NCBI RefSeq assembly: GCF_001039355.2
Contig: NW_019775880.1
Coordinates: 77,777-141,776 of the forward strand
Direction of reading: 5' to 3'
Source of the DNA: Lingula anatina
Taxonomy: Eukaryota; Brachiopoda; Lingulata; Lingulida; Lingulidae
Length of the DNA: 64,000 bases
This document shows positions 25,443-38,400 of the stretch, in pieces. The notes below the pieces were generated by a model. That model was not told the origin of the DNA, did not search any database, and was given only the letters and a program-made list of their open reading frames with translations. Position 1 is the stretch's first letter. Each line of letters opens with the position of its first letter. The position numbers and the translations under genes are program-made.

Positions 25443-28400
25443 GTAAGAAATATGGATATAGACGTTCTCCCAATTTTATCTGTGATTGCGAGTTCATCTT
25501 TTATATAAGTTTTACCAAGTAGTATTTATTATGCAGATACAAGCAAGAATGCCATTTACTATACAGGTAGAGGCAAGGTGTTGATAGTTTTGTGTTTCCA
25601 GATGAGTCATAAAATGTCTTTCACTGTTTTTCAGATGACTCTACGTTATAGTTTATTACTGGCAGTTTTGCTAGGCTGTATATCTTACCGTACCGACAGT
25701 GGTAAGTTTTCTTCATTAAGTGAATGAACATTGTTTAAGAACGTTGCTTAAGTACCAAAATTTGCGGATCGAGAATATTAAAAAGGAGCCTTGTTTATCA
25801 CTTACAATATTTTATTGAATAAAAATTGAATTTGAAAGTAAAGCTTAGATATTCCAATAGTCTCTTTGTAGAAGTTAAAATTTGTTTAATACTTCAAAGT
25901 ATTTTGTAAAAATTAGGCGCTCTGGGGCACTTAACGGTACATAGCACAGTGACATTGTTTCTCTGAGCCCCAAGGTTTGATTTTCCTCTTTAGTTGGGGG
26001 ACAGCGGCTGGTGTTTTCCTCTTTTTCATTTTAAATTTGAGTGGGCGAGTTCAGATCTGCCAATGTATGTGCATCTATACATAGGCCTCGTGTTTTATTC
26101 ACATAGTAAGCTTGACTGTTGGACTGTATGGATGTTTGCTACATGTACCTGTGTGTAAGAAATAACAATCCATCTAAACTGCTACATGCACAGTGTATAT
26201 ACGTATATGGTATTTACATTATTTTGTGCCACCCTCCATGTCCTCTCTTTGTTTCTCTCATTCAAAACAAAAATAAATGGAAATATCAATTAAAAACGTC
26301 CCGTTTCATACAATTTATAAATACATGAGAATAACATCCTTCTGTTTTACTTATTTTATCATTTTCCAGCTCCTGCAGCCGGTACAGACTTTAAAAGAGT
26401 GTGTTATTATACCAACTGGAGTCAATTCCGATCTGGCATTGCCACCTTCGTTCCCAGTAACATTGACAGTAGTCTGTGTACACATGCCATCTACGCCTTT
26501 GCTACGATAGAGAACGGGAGGCTAGCGTCCACTGCATTTAATGATGACTCGAGTGGAGACAACCCCGGTATGTGTTTTTTTATTTTAAAATCAACTCTTT
26601 GACCAGAATCAACTCATTTATTTTAAAATTATGACCGTCGATCTAAATGCAAAACTACCAAAATACATAGCTAAGGTGCCCAATAAATTTTGCCGTGCAT
26701 TGGCCGTATCTAATTTGGGTTTTAGAAATGTTTTTAAAACAAAGACAATATATGATGATTCACATGAAAGGTTCACTATTTCATCTTTATCTTATCACGG
26801 AAGCACATGAGCTTTAGTGAGGTATTACATTTGGCTAACAATGAAGCATTGTAAATCACTTGTTGCTGTTTAACTTTCATACGTGACACACGTCGTTAAT
26901 TAAGGACAATTCATTAGTCATGTATTTAACCATCCATTTGTAAGCTGACCCAACCGAGTTCGATCAGGAACTGCAAGCTACTAGGAGCCCACCTGAAAGA
27001 GGTTCTTGGTGCTTTGGATATACACTATCCCGCCTTATATTTTCCTCTCGGACATTGAGCTATATTGAGAATATTGTGCACTCTTTGCAGTGAGTTGAGT
27101 GCTCCAGCTTCCGCCCCGCCCATTTTTCATTTATATTATTCATCAGATTTGCTATACCTTAAGCTGAGAAAAGGTTTGTACATACATGTAGGATTTAAAA
27201 AACAGATGAATGTTAGATATGCAAGGAAATTGACTTGAAGTGGAAGTTGTCCCAGTGTTAACCCTCACTTCAGCGGCAATCAAATTTTGACTGAAAAGGT
27301 AACAAAACAATAACCTCTTGTTTCTCAGTCTAGTCTGATGACCGCAGATTAGGATTGTCCCAGATGCTAATTTCTACCCACAATGAGAGCCGACTCAATT
27401 CGTTTTACAGGTTGGATCATGCGAGCTTCAGCTCTGTATATCTGCGCAACGTTTAAGCTGGGGTAAAACAAAGAAAATTTGATAAGCAGAGAAAGATATA
27501 TATATTAAGTAGACGGTTTGCACTCATAGAATTGATTATATTGATTTTGTAGTGATACATGATATAGTTACCTATGTCATTGTAAGAGATGAATGATGAA
27601 TACAAATGGCCAATCACTTATTCAGGAGAGGTGAGCGGTGAGCAGGTCTTTCCTTATCCCTGTGTCTCGCAAACAAAGAAAAGTCCCCTAAAATTATCAT
27701 CAACGTTGTTCTTCATCTTATGAAATTACTATATGCAGGACCGGACTTACTATACTAACTATCCAAATGATTAATGAACCCAATAAAAAGAGAAAGCGAT
27801 AAATGCATTGATAAAACCACTAAGATAAAGAGGCGAAAATCATAGCGTTAAAAGATATATAAATTGATATGTATCTTAAGTATTAAGTTCTTCAATTTGA
27901 TTTTACTTTAGTTAATGTGTTATATTTCTCAGCAAGCGAATCAGTCATAAACGAGGAGAGAACAATGTGACTTACAAGTAATGAAGGTTAGACTTGATCG
28001 AAAAGATAAAGTCAATGTCAACTCAGCAAACGCTTAGTGTAATGATTTCAAGAACAGTAAAGCCGCCTTTTTGAGAAAATGTTAAATTTTAATTTGATGA
28101 GAAAATTTTGATTCTGAACAGTTTGTTTGTTATTTTGTCTGATGACGTTATTTTGATCATTTTTTTTTTTTGTAACATTGTCAAAACTGAGGAATGGTTT
28201 CACTAACTACCAAAAATGCATATGTAGCTGGGTTAAGTGTGTTATGTACCTTCGAATGGGCCTTTGTAACCAACTCTTTAAAAACGCAATTTTGCCAAAC
28301 CAATTTAGATTATTTATGAAAGGAACACTGATTACGACAATGATGTGCTCAAGATAATAACATGGAGATGATCATGCGATGGTTGTGTAGGGCGCGTGGC

Positions 28401-30962
28401 ATAATGATACACATTTCAACAAGAATGTATTATAGACAGGTGCATTCCCCTTGGTCGTATTAAGTAATGAAGGAGATTATTTCTGTATCGAAATAAATTA
28501 TTGTTTATTATTGATTAGCACTGAAATACTTTAAATACATGTTTTAAACATTTGAATTACAAAATATGTAAAAAAAATAACCTTGAAATTGTGTATGTGT
28601 CTCATAAGAGGTACAGATAGTTATAAACTTGTTTGGGACCACACGTAATTCAAAACCGAACACGTTTGGAAACATCTTTTTGAATGAATTGTTATTAGAA
28701 ATAAAAGGATAAGTATCATAATTAGTTCAATTGCCGTCATTGCCTTTAAAGATATACATTTTGATTTCGAATGTTTTGCTGCAACACACCTCCATGTTCA
28801 TTTACACTTATCACTGTTCCTGAACAGGTATGTACCAGCAGTTTAACGAGCTGAAACAGACGAACTCCAACCTGAAGACGTTATTAGCTGTTGGAGGGAG
28901 CGGCCTTGGTGATGCCCCATTTCGGTCAATCTCTAGTTCGGCTGCGTCCAGACGAAGCTTCATATCGGACGCGGTCACGTATTTGCAGGACCGTGGGTTC
29001 GATGGGCTGAGCGTGGATTGGAGTTTCCCTAGAAATAAAGCAAACCATGCTGCACTTATAAGGGTGAGTTCTGTCAACCTATGATATGTTTTTTTTTAAA
29101 TTTTATTTTTTTATTATTTTATTTTATTTATTTTTTATTTTTATTTTTTTTTGTGTGTGAGTGTGTGTGTGTGAATATACCTACTAAGTTGATTTGAAGA
29201 GTTGACCTCATGAGTTTATTTCCTATAATTGAACGTAGTTCAGATTCAGATTGCCATCTTTTNGCCGACTCAATTCGTTTTACAGGTTGGATCATGCGAG
29301 CTTCAGCTCTGTATATCTGCGCAACGTTTAAGCTGGGGTAAAACAATAAAAAATTTGATAAGCAGAGAAAGATATATATTTAGTAGTCGGTAGCCGATTT
29401 GCACTCATAGAATTGATTATATTGATTTTGTAGTGATACATGATATAGTTACCTATAGCATTGTAAGAGATGTATGATGAATATAAATGGCCAATCACTT
29501 ATTAAGAAGAGGTGAACGGTGAGCAGGTCTTTCCTTATCCCTGTGTCTTGCAAACAAAGGCAAGTCCCCTAAAATTATCATCAACGTTGTTCTTCATCTT
29601 ATGAAATTACTATATGCAGGACCGGACTTACTATACTAACTATCCAAATGATTAATGAACCCAATAAAAAGAGAAAGCGATAAATGCATTGATAAAACCA
29701 CTAAGATAAAGAGGCGAAAATCATAGCGTTAAAAGATATATAAATTGATATGTATCTTAAGTATTAAGTTCTTCAATTTGATTTTACTTTAGTTACTGTG
29801 TTATATTTCTCAGCAAGCGAATCAGTCATAAACGAGGAGAGAACAATGTGACTTACAAGTAATGAAGGTTAGACTTGATCGAAAAGATAAAGTCAATGTC
29901 AACTCAGCAAACGCTTCGTGTAATGATTTCAAGAACTGTAAAGCCGCCTTTTTGAGAAAATGTTAAATTTTAATTTGATGAGAAAATTTTGATTCTGAAC
30001 AGTTTGTTTGTTATTTTGTCTGATGACGTTATTTTGATCATTTTTTTTTTTTGTAACATTGTCAAAACTGAGGAATGGTTTCACTAACTACCAAAAATGC
30101 ATATGTAGCTGGGTTAAGTGTGTTATGTACCTTCGAATGGGCCTTTGTAACCAACTCTTTAAAAACGCAATTTTGCCAAACCAATTTAGATTATTTATGA
30201 AAGGAACACTGATTACGACAATGATGTGCTCAAGATAATAACATGGAGATGATCATGCGATGGTTGTGTAGGGCGCGTGGCATAATGATACACATTTCAA
30301 CAAGAATGTATTATAGACAGGTGCATTTGGATATTCCCCTTGGTCGAATTCATATAAAGTTATGAAGGAGATTATTTCTGTATCGAAATAAATAATTTTT
30401 TATTATTGATTAGCACTGAAATACTTTAAATACATGTTTAAAACATTTGAAAAAAACATTTACAAAAGTTGTAAAAATAACCTTGAAATTGTGTATGTGT
30501 CTCATAAGAGGGACCACACGTAATTCAAAACTGAACACGTTTGGAAACATAGTTTTGAATGAATTGTCATTAGAAATAAAAGGATAAGTATCATAATTAG
30601 TTCAATTGCCGTCATTGCCTTTAAAGATATACATTTTGATTTCGAATGTTTTGCTGCAACACACCTCCATGTTCATTTACACTTATCATTGTTCCTGAAA
30701 AGGTATGTACCAGCAGTTTAACGAGTTGAAACAGACGAACTCCAACCTGAAGACGTTATTAGCTGTTGGAGGGAGCGGCCTTGGTGATGCCCCATTTCGG
30801 TCAATCTCTAGTTCGGCTGCGTCCAGACGAAGCTTCATATCGGACGCGGTCACGTATTTGCAGGACCGTGGGTTCGATGGGCTGAGCGTGGATTGGAGTT
30901 TCCCTAGAAATAAAGCAAACCATGCTGCACTTATAAGGGTGAGTTCTGTCAACCTATGATAT

Positions 30963-30996
<34 letters not shown>

Positions 30997-31013
30997 TTTT
31001 TTTTATTTATTTT

Positions 31014-31048
<35 letters not shown>

Positions 31049-34000
31049 TGTGTGTGTGTGTGTGTGAATATACCTACTAAGTTGATTTGAAGAGTTGACC
31101 TCATGAGTTTATTTCCTATAATTGAACGTTGTTCAGATTCAGATTGCCATCTTTTATTTCGTTTTGTTAAGCGTTTGGAAATACTTGAACGTTATGAGGA
31201 GCACTGAATATTCTCAAATATTCTCATAAGCATAATATTAGTAAATTAACACTTATCCCTTATTTTAAAATACCTTGTGATGGACTGTAGGTATATTGTA
31301 CTGATAAGAATCCAGAATAATAAATAAGAAGGAAGGGGGGGGGGGTACCAGAAAAGAAAACCATTGTTGAGTTCTTTATATAATTCCCATGTATGGAAGT
31401 GCTAATAGTAACTGAAAAAAAAAGAAGGATTATGCAGCCTTCATTAATAATTCACAATGGGAAATATGGACCAGAAAATTAGAGTCAGTAATAAATCGAC
31501 ATTAAGGGTGTAAAAATACCATAACAAAGGAATACTACAGTTTGGATTTGTCATTGTTGTCCTTGACAGATATTATTTGCATTGATGTTAGATAAGATTA
31601 TGTATTAGCACGAGACAAAGATGCATAGTTATTGGGAGGGAGCACACTTTCACAGTTAATTTCTTTAGAAAGGGTAGGATAGATATATATACAGCTATAG
31701 CTGCAAGTAGACATTTAGATATTTTATGGGATTTAATAGTTTGTAAACGACATAAATTGCCCTGGACAAAGATAAGTATATTGCATTATCAGTCCCTTCT
31801 TGCACTTTCACAAAAAGACTCCGCCGTTTTCATGAGTATATACAAACTGTGCATCTATAGATGAGCTAAACAACCAAACAAACTGCTGACTAATTACTTC
31901 GGTGCAGTTTCGCGAATCGCACATTTATTTCAAGCACACTCCATTTCAAGGCCAACCTACGTTTTTGAGCCCAAACTTGCACTACTGTCACTCAGCATTA
32001 GTATTCTTGTCAAGTAGCATAGCCATCAGTGCTCAATTTTCATATTCACGCCAAACTTAGAGGAATGAAGACAATCAAAATGTAATAGTTTGAGATTGAG
32101 ATATGAATAAGTAATGCCGGCATGCTAACTTCTACCGAACTTTGATTTAAAGGAATTAAAGCAAGCATTCCAAAGCAATAACCTACTACTCGGGGCATCC
32201 GTAGCAGTGAAAAGGTCCGATATAGATGCAGGGTATGATATTCAAGAGATTTCAAGGTGAGTATAATGGTTTTCGTCGAAGGCTGCGAAAGGGAAGTTGC
32301 ATCTAGTGACTTTGAACCAGCTTACATTCAACTTCGTTTACGCTGCTTTCAAGCTATTCTTTGGAGCAACTTTAGAGTGATGGGTCCCGTTGATTTCTTT
32401 TCTTGTCAAGCACGAAAGTGACATCGCCTCAGTCATGTGTGATAAAAGAGAAAGAGACAACAGTAGTACTAAACACGGACAAGTATGTTTATACATATTA
32501 CGAGGTCAGGAGTGAAAGCCTGCCTGTGAAATGAAAAATGTTTGGAAAACATGTAGTGTAACCCTGTCCCAGTGCACAATATCTTGATCACTGTCACTAG
32601 ATGTTTTGTTTTGGATATAAACGCATGACCAAGAATTAATTAAACTGAACTGCGACCTATTCTTTGCGATTTAAATCTCACAAAACAGTTCTATGCTTAG
32701 CATGATGTAAAATGCTTATATATGTGTTTCTTTTAGGTATTTAGACTTCATCAGTCTGACAACCTTTGACTTCCACTCTTCAAGTGAGAACGCTGTGGCC
32801 CATCACAGCCAGCTTTATAACAGGAGTGAAGAAAAGGGCAGAGAAGCAGAGCTTAACACGGTCAGTAGTTGCTCCTGATTTTTTTTACCGCTATACATAA
32901 ATACGCTGTCCCAAAAGATAGGCCTACATTGTGAAGTGTGTAAATTTGTCAAGATTTCCCATTTCTTTTTCTTTCTTTCAAGTATTGTACCAACACCTTT
33001 TTCGTCAATTAAACGAAAGATATGCATTTTCATATTCAATTTACAAAAGCGTGCAAAATTTCACTTTCACAATTATAGATGAAACAATTAAAGTGATGGA
33101 AAATTCTATGTCCTATTGAAAAAAATGTCAATGCCTGAAAAGGATACTTAGATTGTAATATTTTGTCTTATATCGGAAAAGATGTGCTTCGTTAGAAATT
33201 TATCATTTGTATTGTTTATACATTTTGTTCATGTCAGTTATTCTTTTCTTTGACTTATTAAGGACTGGGTGGTCAATTACTGGATGGAGAAAGGCGCACC
33301 AGCAGAAAAACTGCTGGTAGGTGTGGCCTCGTACGGTGTGTCATACACCCTGAGTAACAATGCTATTAGCTTCGGGGCACCTGCAGTTGGAGCTGGCGAG
33401 GCAGGTGAAATGACCAACCAACCCGGGGTGCTGTCTTATTATGAGGTGTGTATGGCCTTTTCGTGCAATGACTTTACATAAAAGGGAGAAAAAAACACGC
33501 AGAAACCCATTTACAACGTCGCACGCATCTACCTATTCTGGCTGCCTACATAAGCTAAAAAAAGCATGTCTTATTAACATTGTCATTTGTTCCTCTTTTG
33601 TTCAACCACTAATGAAGCGTTCTCTCGTGTTTTTCAGTTGTGTGATAAACTTTCAAACGGTGGATGGCGTAGAGCTTGGAGTCCGGTGGCTAAGGTGCCT
33701 GTTGCGTACAATACAAGAGAAAGCCAGTGGGTTGGATATGATGACATGAACAGTGTTGCTTACAAGGTAACAAGATACACGTGTATAACTTACATGTAGT
33801 TCAGATGAAACTCTTCTTTTCATAGCATAATGTCTCCAGCTACCATTTAAATTGACTCTGTCCATGAACCAGAGAAGGTAAGGGTGTTCGTTGCTGATTG
33901 CTTCGACTTTGATCGACCAGTTGGTTGTAGAAATGTGTATAACTAACACAAAATACGAATGTTTTTTCATTCTACTGACCGTTTTGAATGACACAACTAT

Positions 34001-35366
34001 TTCAGAATATTTATAAATTTTTGTCATGGTACTTTTTTTCCTAGGCACAATACATTTGTGATAAACGATTAGGCGGAGCAGTGGTGTGGGCATATGATTT
34101 GGATGACTTTGGTAACTACTGCAACCAAGGAGAATATCCTCTTATCCGACGCTTGAACGAAGTTTTAGAAGGAAGAAGATCGCCTACTGAACCCTCATTT
34201 CCAACAGTACCGCCGCCGGCGACAACAGAAAGCCCTGCAGCTACGGCAGCCTCAGGGGGCTCTGTAGGTGGGGGTTCCGCACCTGCTACAGGTCCGGCAC
34301 CCAATGCTGACGATTTTGGGACCTTTAATGAACCAAGCGGAGACACCCCCGTGTCATACCCAAGTAGCGGCCCGTGCACTCCTCTGGCTTCTGCGTCTCC
34401 ACCAAACCCACGTCGAGTCGTCTGCTATTTCACTAACTGGAGTCAATACAGGTCCGGAAATGGGAGATTTCTCCCTACGGATATTGATCCATCTTTATGT
34501 ACGCACATTATTTTTGCCTTTGCCTCCCTGAGTACCAGAGGTCAACTGATGTCTACCGATGAGTTTGGGGATCTCAGAGAAACTGAAGGTAAACCTGTAG
34601 AATGTTGTAAGAATGTTGTTTAAAGAATATTTAATTTTTTAGGTAAAAAACTGCGCCATTTTCAAATAATTCATATTTTTGTTTGAGCAGCTTTAACTAC
34701 AGGTTATAATAATAATATGTTTCTTAATTCAATATAATATCTGCGGCATGTTTTTTGAATACAAAACCTCCCACTGTCTAATTATCTGTTAATACCCTCA
34801 GGACTATACCACAGAGTTGCTGTCCAGTTAAAGCAAGACCACCCCAATGTCCGGTTTAAGGTCCTCCTTGGTCTTGGTGGATGGACAATGGGCAGTGCCT
34901 CTTTCAGTAGGATGGTGTCTACGCGATCTAATAGGTGGGTTGTGTATGAAACTGATAACACCCATCCTTCACATTGTGAGTTAGATTATAATAAATTTGC
35001 TTCAGTGATTCTGTTGGCTCAATGGCAAGGTTTGCCAACTTTATTGAGATTTTATTTGAAGGTTGACTGTTTAAAGCCATGTAGTAGGCTGATTTTGGTA
35101 GTTGTCAGGCATAAATGATTTCGATCAAAAGTCACTTCTTATTTGTTGGAGGATAGTGTGTTTGACATTGATTCTATTAAATGTTTTCTTACAAAAGAAA
35201 ATAAGCCTCCAGTGAGGATTGAACTCACGACCCCTGGTTTACAAGACCAGTGCTCTAACCACTGAGCTATAGAGGCCCATGTATCAAAATTAATCGCCCT
35301 AAAATTTCTGTGTAAAAAGTTTGATTGTTCTTTGGGTATCTTCATCAGCACAGATATCCAAGTACC

Positions 35367-35413
<47 letters not shown>

Positions 35414-38400
35414 TGCACTTGGGCATTGTTACTGCAACCATCATTCGGGTGTCTATTAAAAGAATAATGTCAAGAAATTTATGAGATTTGATGCTTCTGA
35501 AGTATTGATAATAAGATTGTGTTTTGTTGTCATTGATCGGGACAAAGTTAATTTATCACGTCGCACAGTTCCTCAGTAATGTCTTCCCCAATTACCGCTT
35601 ATAGGACAGTTAATCCTCCAGTTGAGTAAAATGCAAGTTAAAGGTACATTCGAACCGAGCATCGGTGGAGTGTGGATTCCCAGTAACACATCCAAACCAC
35701 TTCTACTAGTTTCTTATACGACTCAAATAAATTTGACATGCCAAGCGATAAAATTGAATAGTTCACTTGATCAGCCATAAAAGAGCTTCAGACTGCTCCT
35801 TTCCTTAAAGTTTTGGTCGGAAATTTTACCTACATTCGTGACCTACTTTTCTGCCCCTTGACATACAGCATAGAATGCTAGCAGAAAAATCCGTTCAAAC
35901 ATCACTTTCGGGAAAAATTAAACGGTGCCTTTTGGTAATTCTCTTAGTTTTACTACTTGAAACTATATGCTGGCATTTGGTCTGTTTTTGTGGCAAAATA
36001 TTGGCTTTGTATGCATCTTTAAGTTGAGCTTTGCTCAATGAGCAGACGAATCCAATGACCATTCAAAAATCTACAACTAGAGCCCCTAGTGAGGATCGAA
36101 CTCACGACCCCTGGTTTACAAGACCAGTGCTCTAACCACTGAGCTATAGAGGCAATTTTTTCCCTACTTCCCTTTTTCACATTTGAGAAATCAATAAAAA
36201 AACTGGTTTGTGTTTTTCTAAATCTTTTCATCAGTAAAAGAGCCTTTTTATAATTTTTGTCACTTGTTAAATACAAGTTTAATTTATACTGCAGCCATCA
36301 AGTTTGTGTTGAACAAGAATAATGACAAGAAATTCATGTGATATGATGTTTATTAAGTATTGATAGTAAGATTGTGTGTTTTTTGCTTGACCAGGGCAAG
36401 GTTTATTGAACATGCTGTACAGTACCTCAGAAACTATTCATTTGATGGCTTAGATATGGATTGGGAATATCCGGCCTCAAGGTCCGGTAGTTCCCCACAG
36501 GATAGACCCAGATATACCATGCTGTTATCGGTAAGGTCTGCCTTTTCATCTAATCGGAACAAAAACAAGGCTTTGAATAGCCGATTAAAATATTTTATAC
36601 CATTAAACATAAAGGGCCGTTGATATTCCTTATTTAATCATTATGTTTCTTTAACGCCCTCAGCACCATTTTGTATATATTTCAATTTCAGAAACACTTA
36701 CAATAACAGCTCCGTTTTTTTATTTTAGGAGATCAAAGAAGCTTTTGATAGAGAAGCTCGCAGGAGTTCTGGCGATGGTCTGATACTTTCTGCCTCAGTC
36801 GCCCAGCACAAGAGATACATAGATCCCGGCTATGAGATTTGTCACATGGGAAGGCAAGTGAAATGTATTTTTGCCGGGCCCCTTTTCCTTTTTACCCTAC
36901 TTCTAACGATTACTTTGGGGCTCGGTGGACTGAAATCTAAACTTTTAAAAATTATTCACATCATTTAACTCATTAACTTGATTGTGCATGCATTTTGGTT
37001 AATAATTCCATTATTTTATATTTGATAGGTATAATATTACATTAAAAACCAATCTTGTCTCCAATCAGATATTCATCTAAATTCTTTTAGTTTGACATTT
37101 AAATTTCGATGTACTATTTCCTTAGAAGTAACTTTTTGTCTGGTTCGTTGTTTATTGTAAACGCTATTGTTGGTATTTCAGAATCCTCGATTTTGTCACA
37201 GTTCTCAGCTTTGATTTCCACAATGCACGAAACGGAATAACGGGATTTAACAGTCCCTTGTACCAGAGATGTGACGAACAATACACGCGGTACAAAGACT
37301 TCAACGTGGTATGTAATATCCATATGAAAACCATTTATGTATGTATAGAAGTAGCTCAGTTTATCGCAAATATGAAGAGTGGTAAACATATCCTAACAAG
37401 TTACTTTGTACATACCTTTATACACGTTGTCCTCTACAGGCTCTTATTCGCATGAATTTGAACATACTTGTGTTTTTAAGATCTACTAATGAAAACGAAA
37501 TGGCGGCAGTCTGTTATATCATTTTGTTTGCAGTTTATATTGAAAAAATAGTTAGGCATCAATATTACTTTTTTTCATTCTGAAGGATTGGGCAGTGAAC
37601 TATTGGCTGGACGGTGGCATACCGGCGCACAAGTTAAACCTTGGAATAGCCATGTTTGGCGAGACTTTCACGCTGCGAGACCCGAGCAACGTGGAACCTG
37701 GAGCACCTGCTTCTGGCGCAGGTGACGCAGGACCTATCTCGGGAGAGGCAGGTTTTATGGCATACTATGAGGTACGTAGACATTTATATGAATTACAAGG
37801 AAACAAATGCTTGATCAATTCTATAAGTTTTAAGAAAGAAGAAGCAGGTTCCATTGTAAGGTAAGGGATTATTGTTGACATCATACCCTTCATTGTGTCA
37901 GCGCTAGATGGTCCAAGCAGCTTGGGATGGACTGGCGCTTTACTAGGGTCACTGATTGATTTTTTTTCACATGTTATGCACAGATATGTCTCTGGTTTAT
38001 TCTCGACATTTTTCTACTGTAAGAGAGAATTCGTGCACGAATGAATTCTGGCCTCTAGTCTACGTTTTCAGATAAAATCACCGTAAAAATACCGTAAGAA
38101 AAGTTGAGAACGGACAAGTCTCAAATGGATGTTGGGTCTGTTATGATATGGGGCTTGTGGTACTGAAACATTTTTATTTTATTTTATTTGATGTTACTTA
38201 ACGAATCACTTGGCTTATGACGGAAGTGTGCGATATAGCACATTGATTAAAATATATTAATATGTTATTATAATAAAGAAAAACATTCCATTAAGAACAC
38301 CTCCTGTTTGTGTACTTTAGATTTGCGACAAACTTCTCTCGGGTTCATGGACCCGTGTGTTCCACGACCAATCTCAGGCACCATACATGTACAGTGGGGA

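Larger units (their letters stand above)
27389..31156. repeat. 1.9-kb direct duplication with a single N at 29263
   Basis: 27389-29262 and 29264 to about 31156 match in order and orientation (offset 1875 at both the start and exon 4). Both begin GCCGACTCAATTCG and end CAGATTGCCATCTTTT. They differ by scattered substitutions, small indels and the lengths of a poly-T and GT tract. Copy 1 ends exactly at the N. Confidence 0.92.

Noticed and set aside
35139-36276. Minus-strand frames encoding [20 protein letters not shown]
   Set aside because: This peptide is the translation of the tRNA-Thr genes themselves, not a protein gene.
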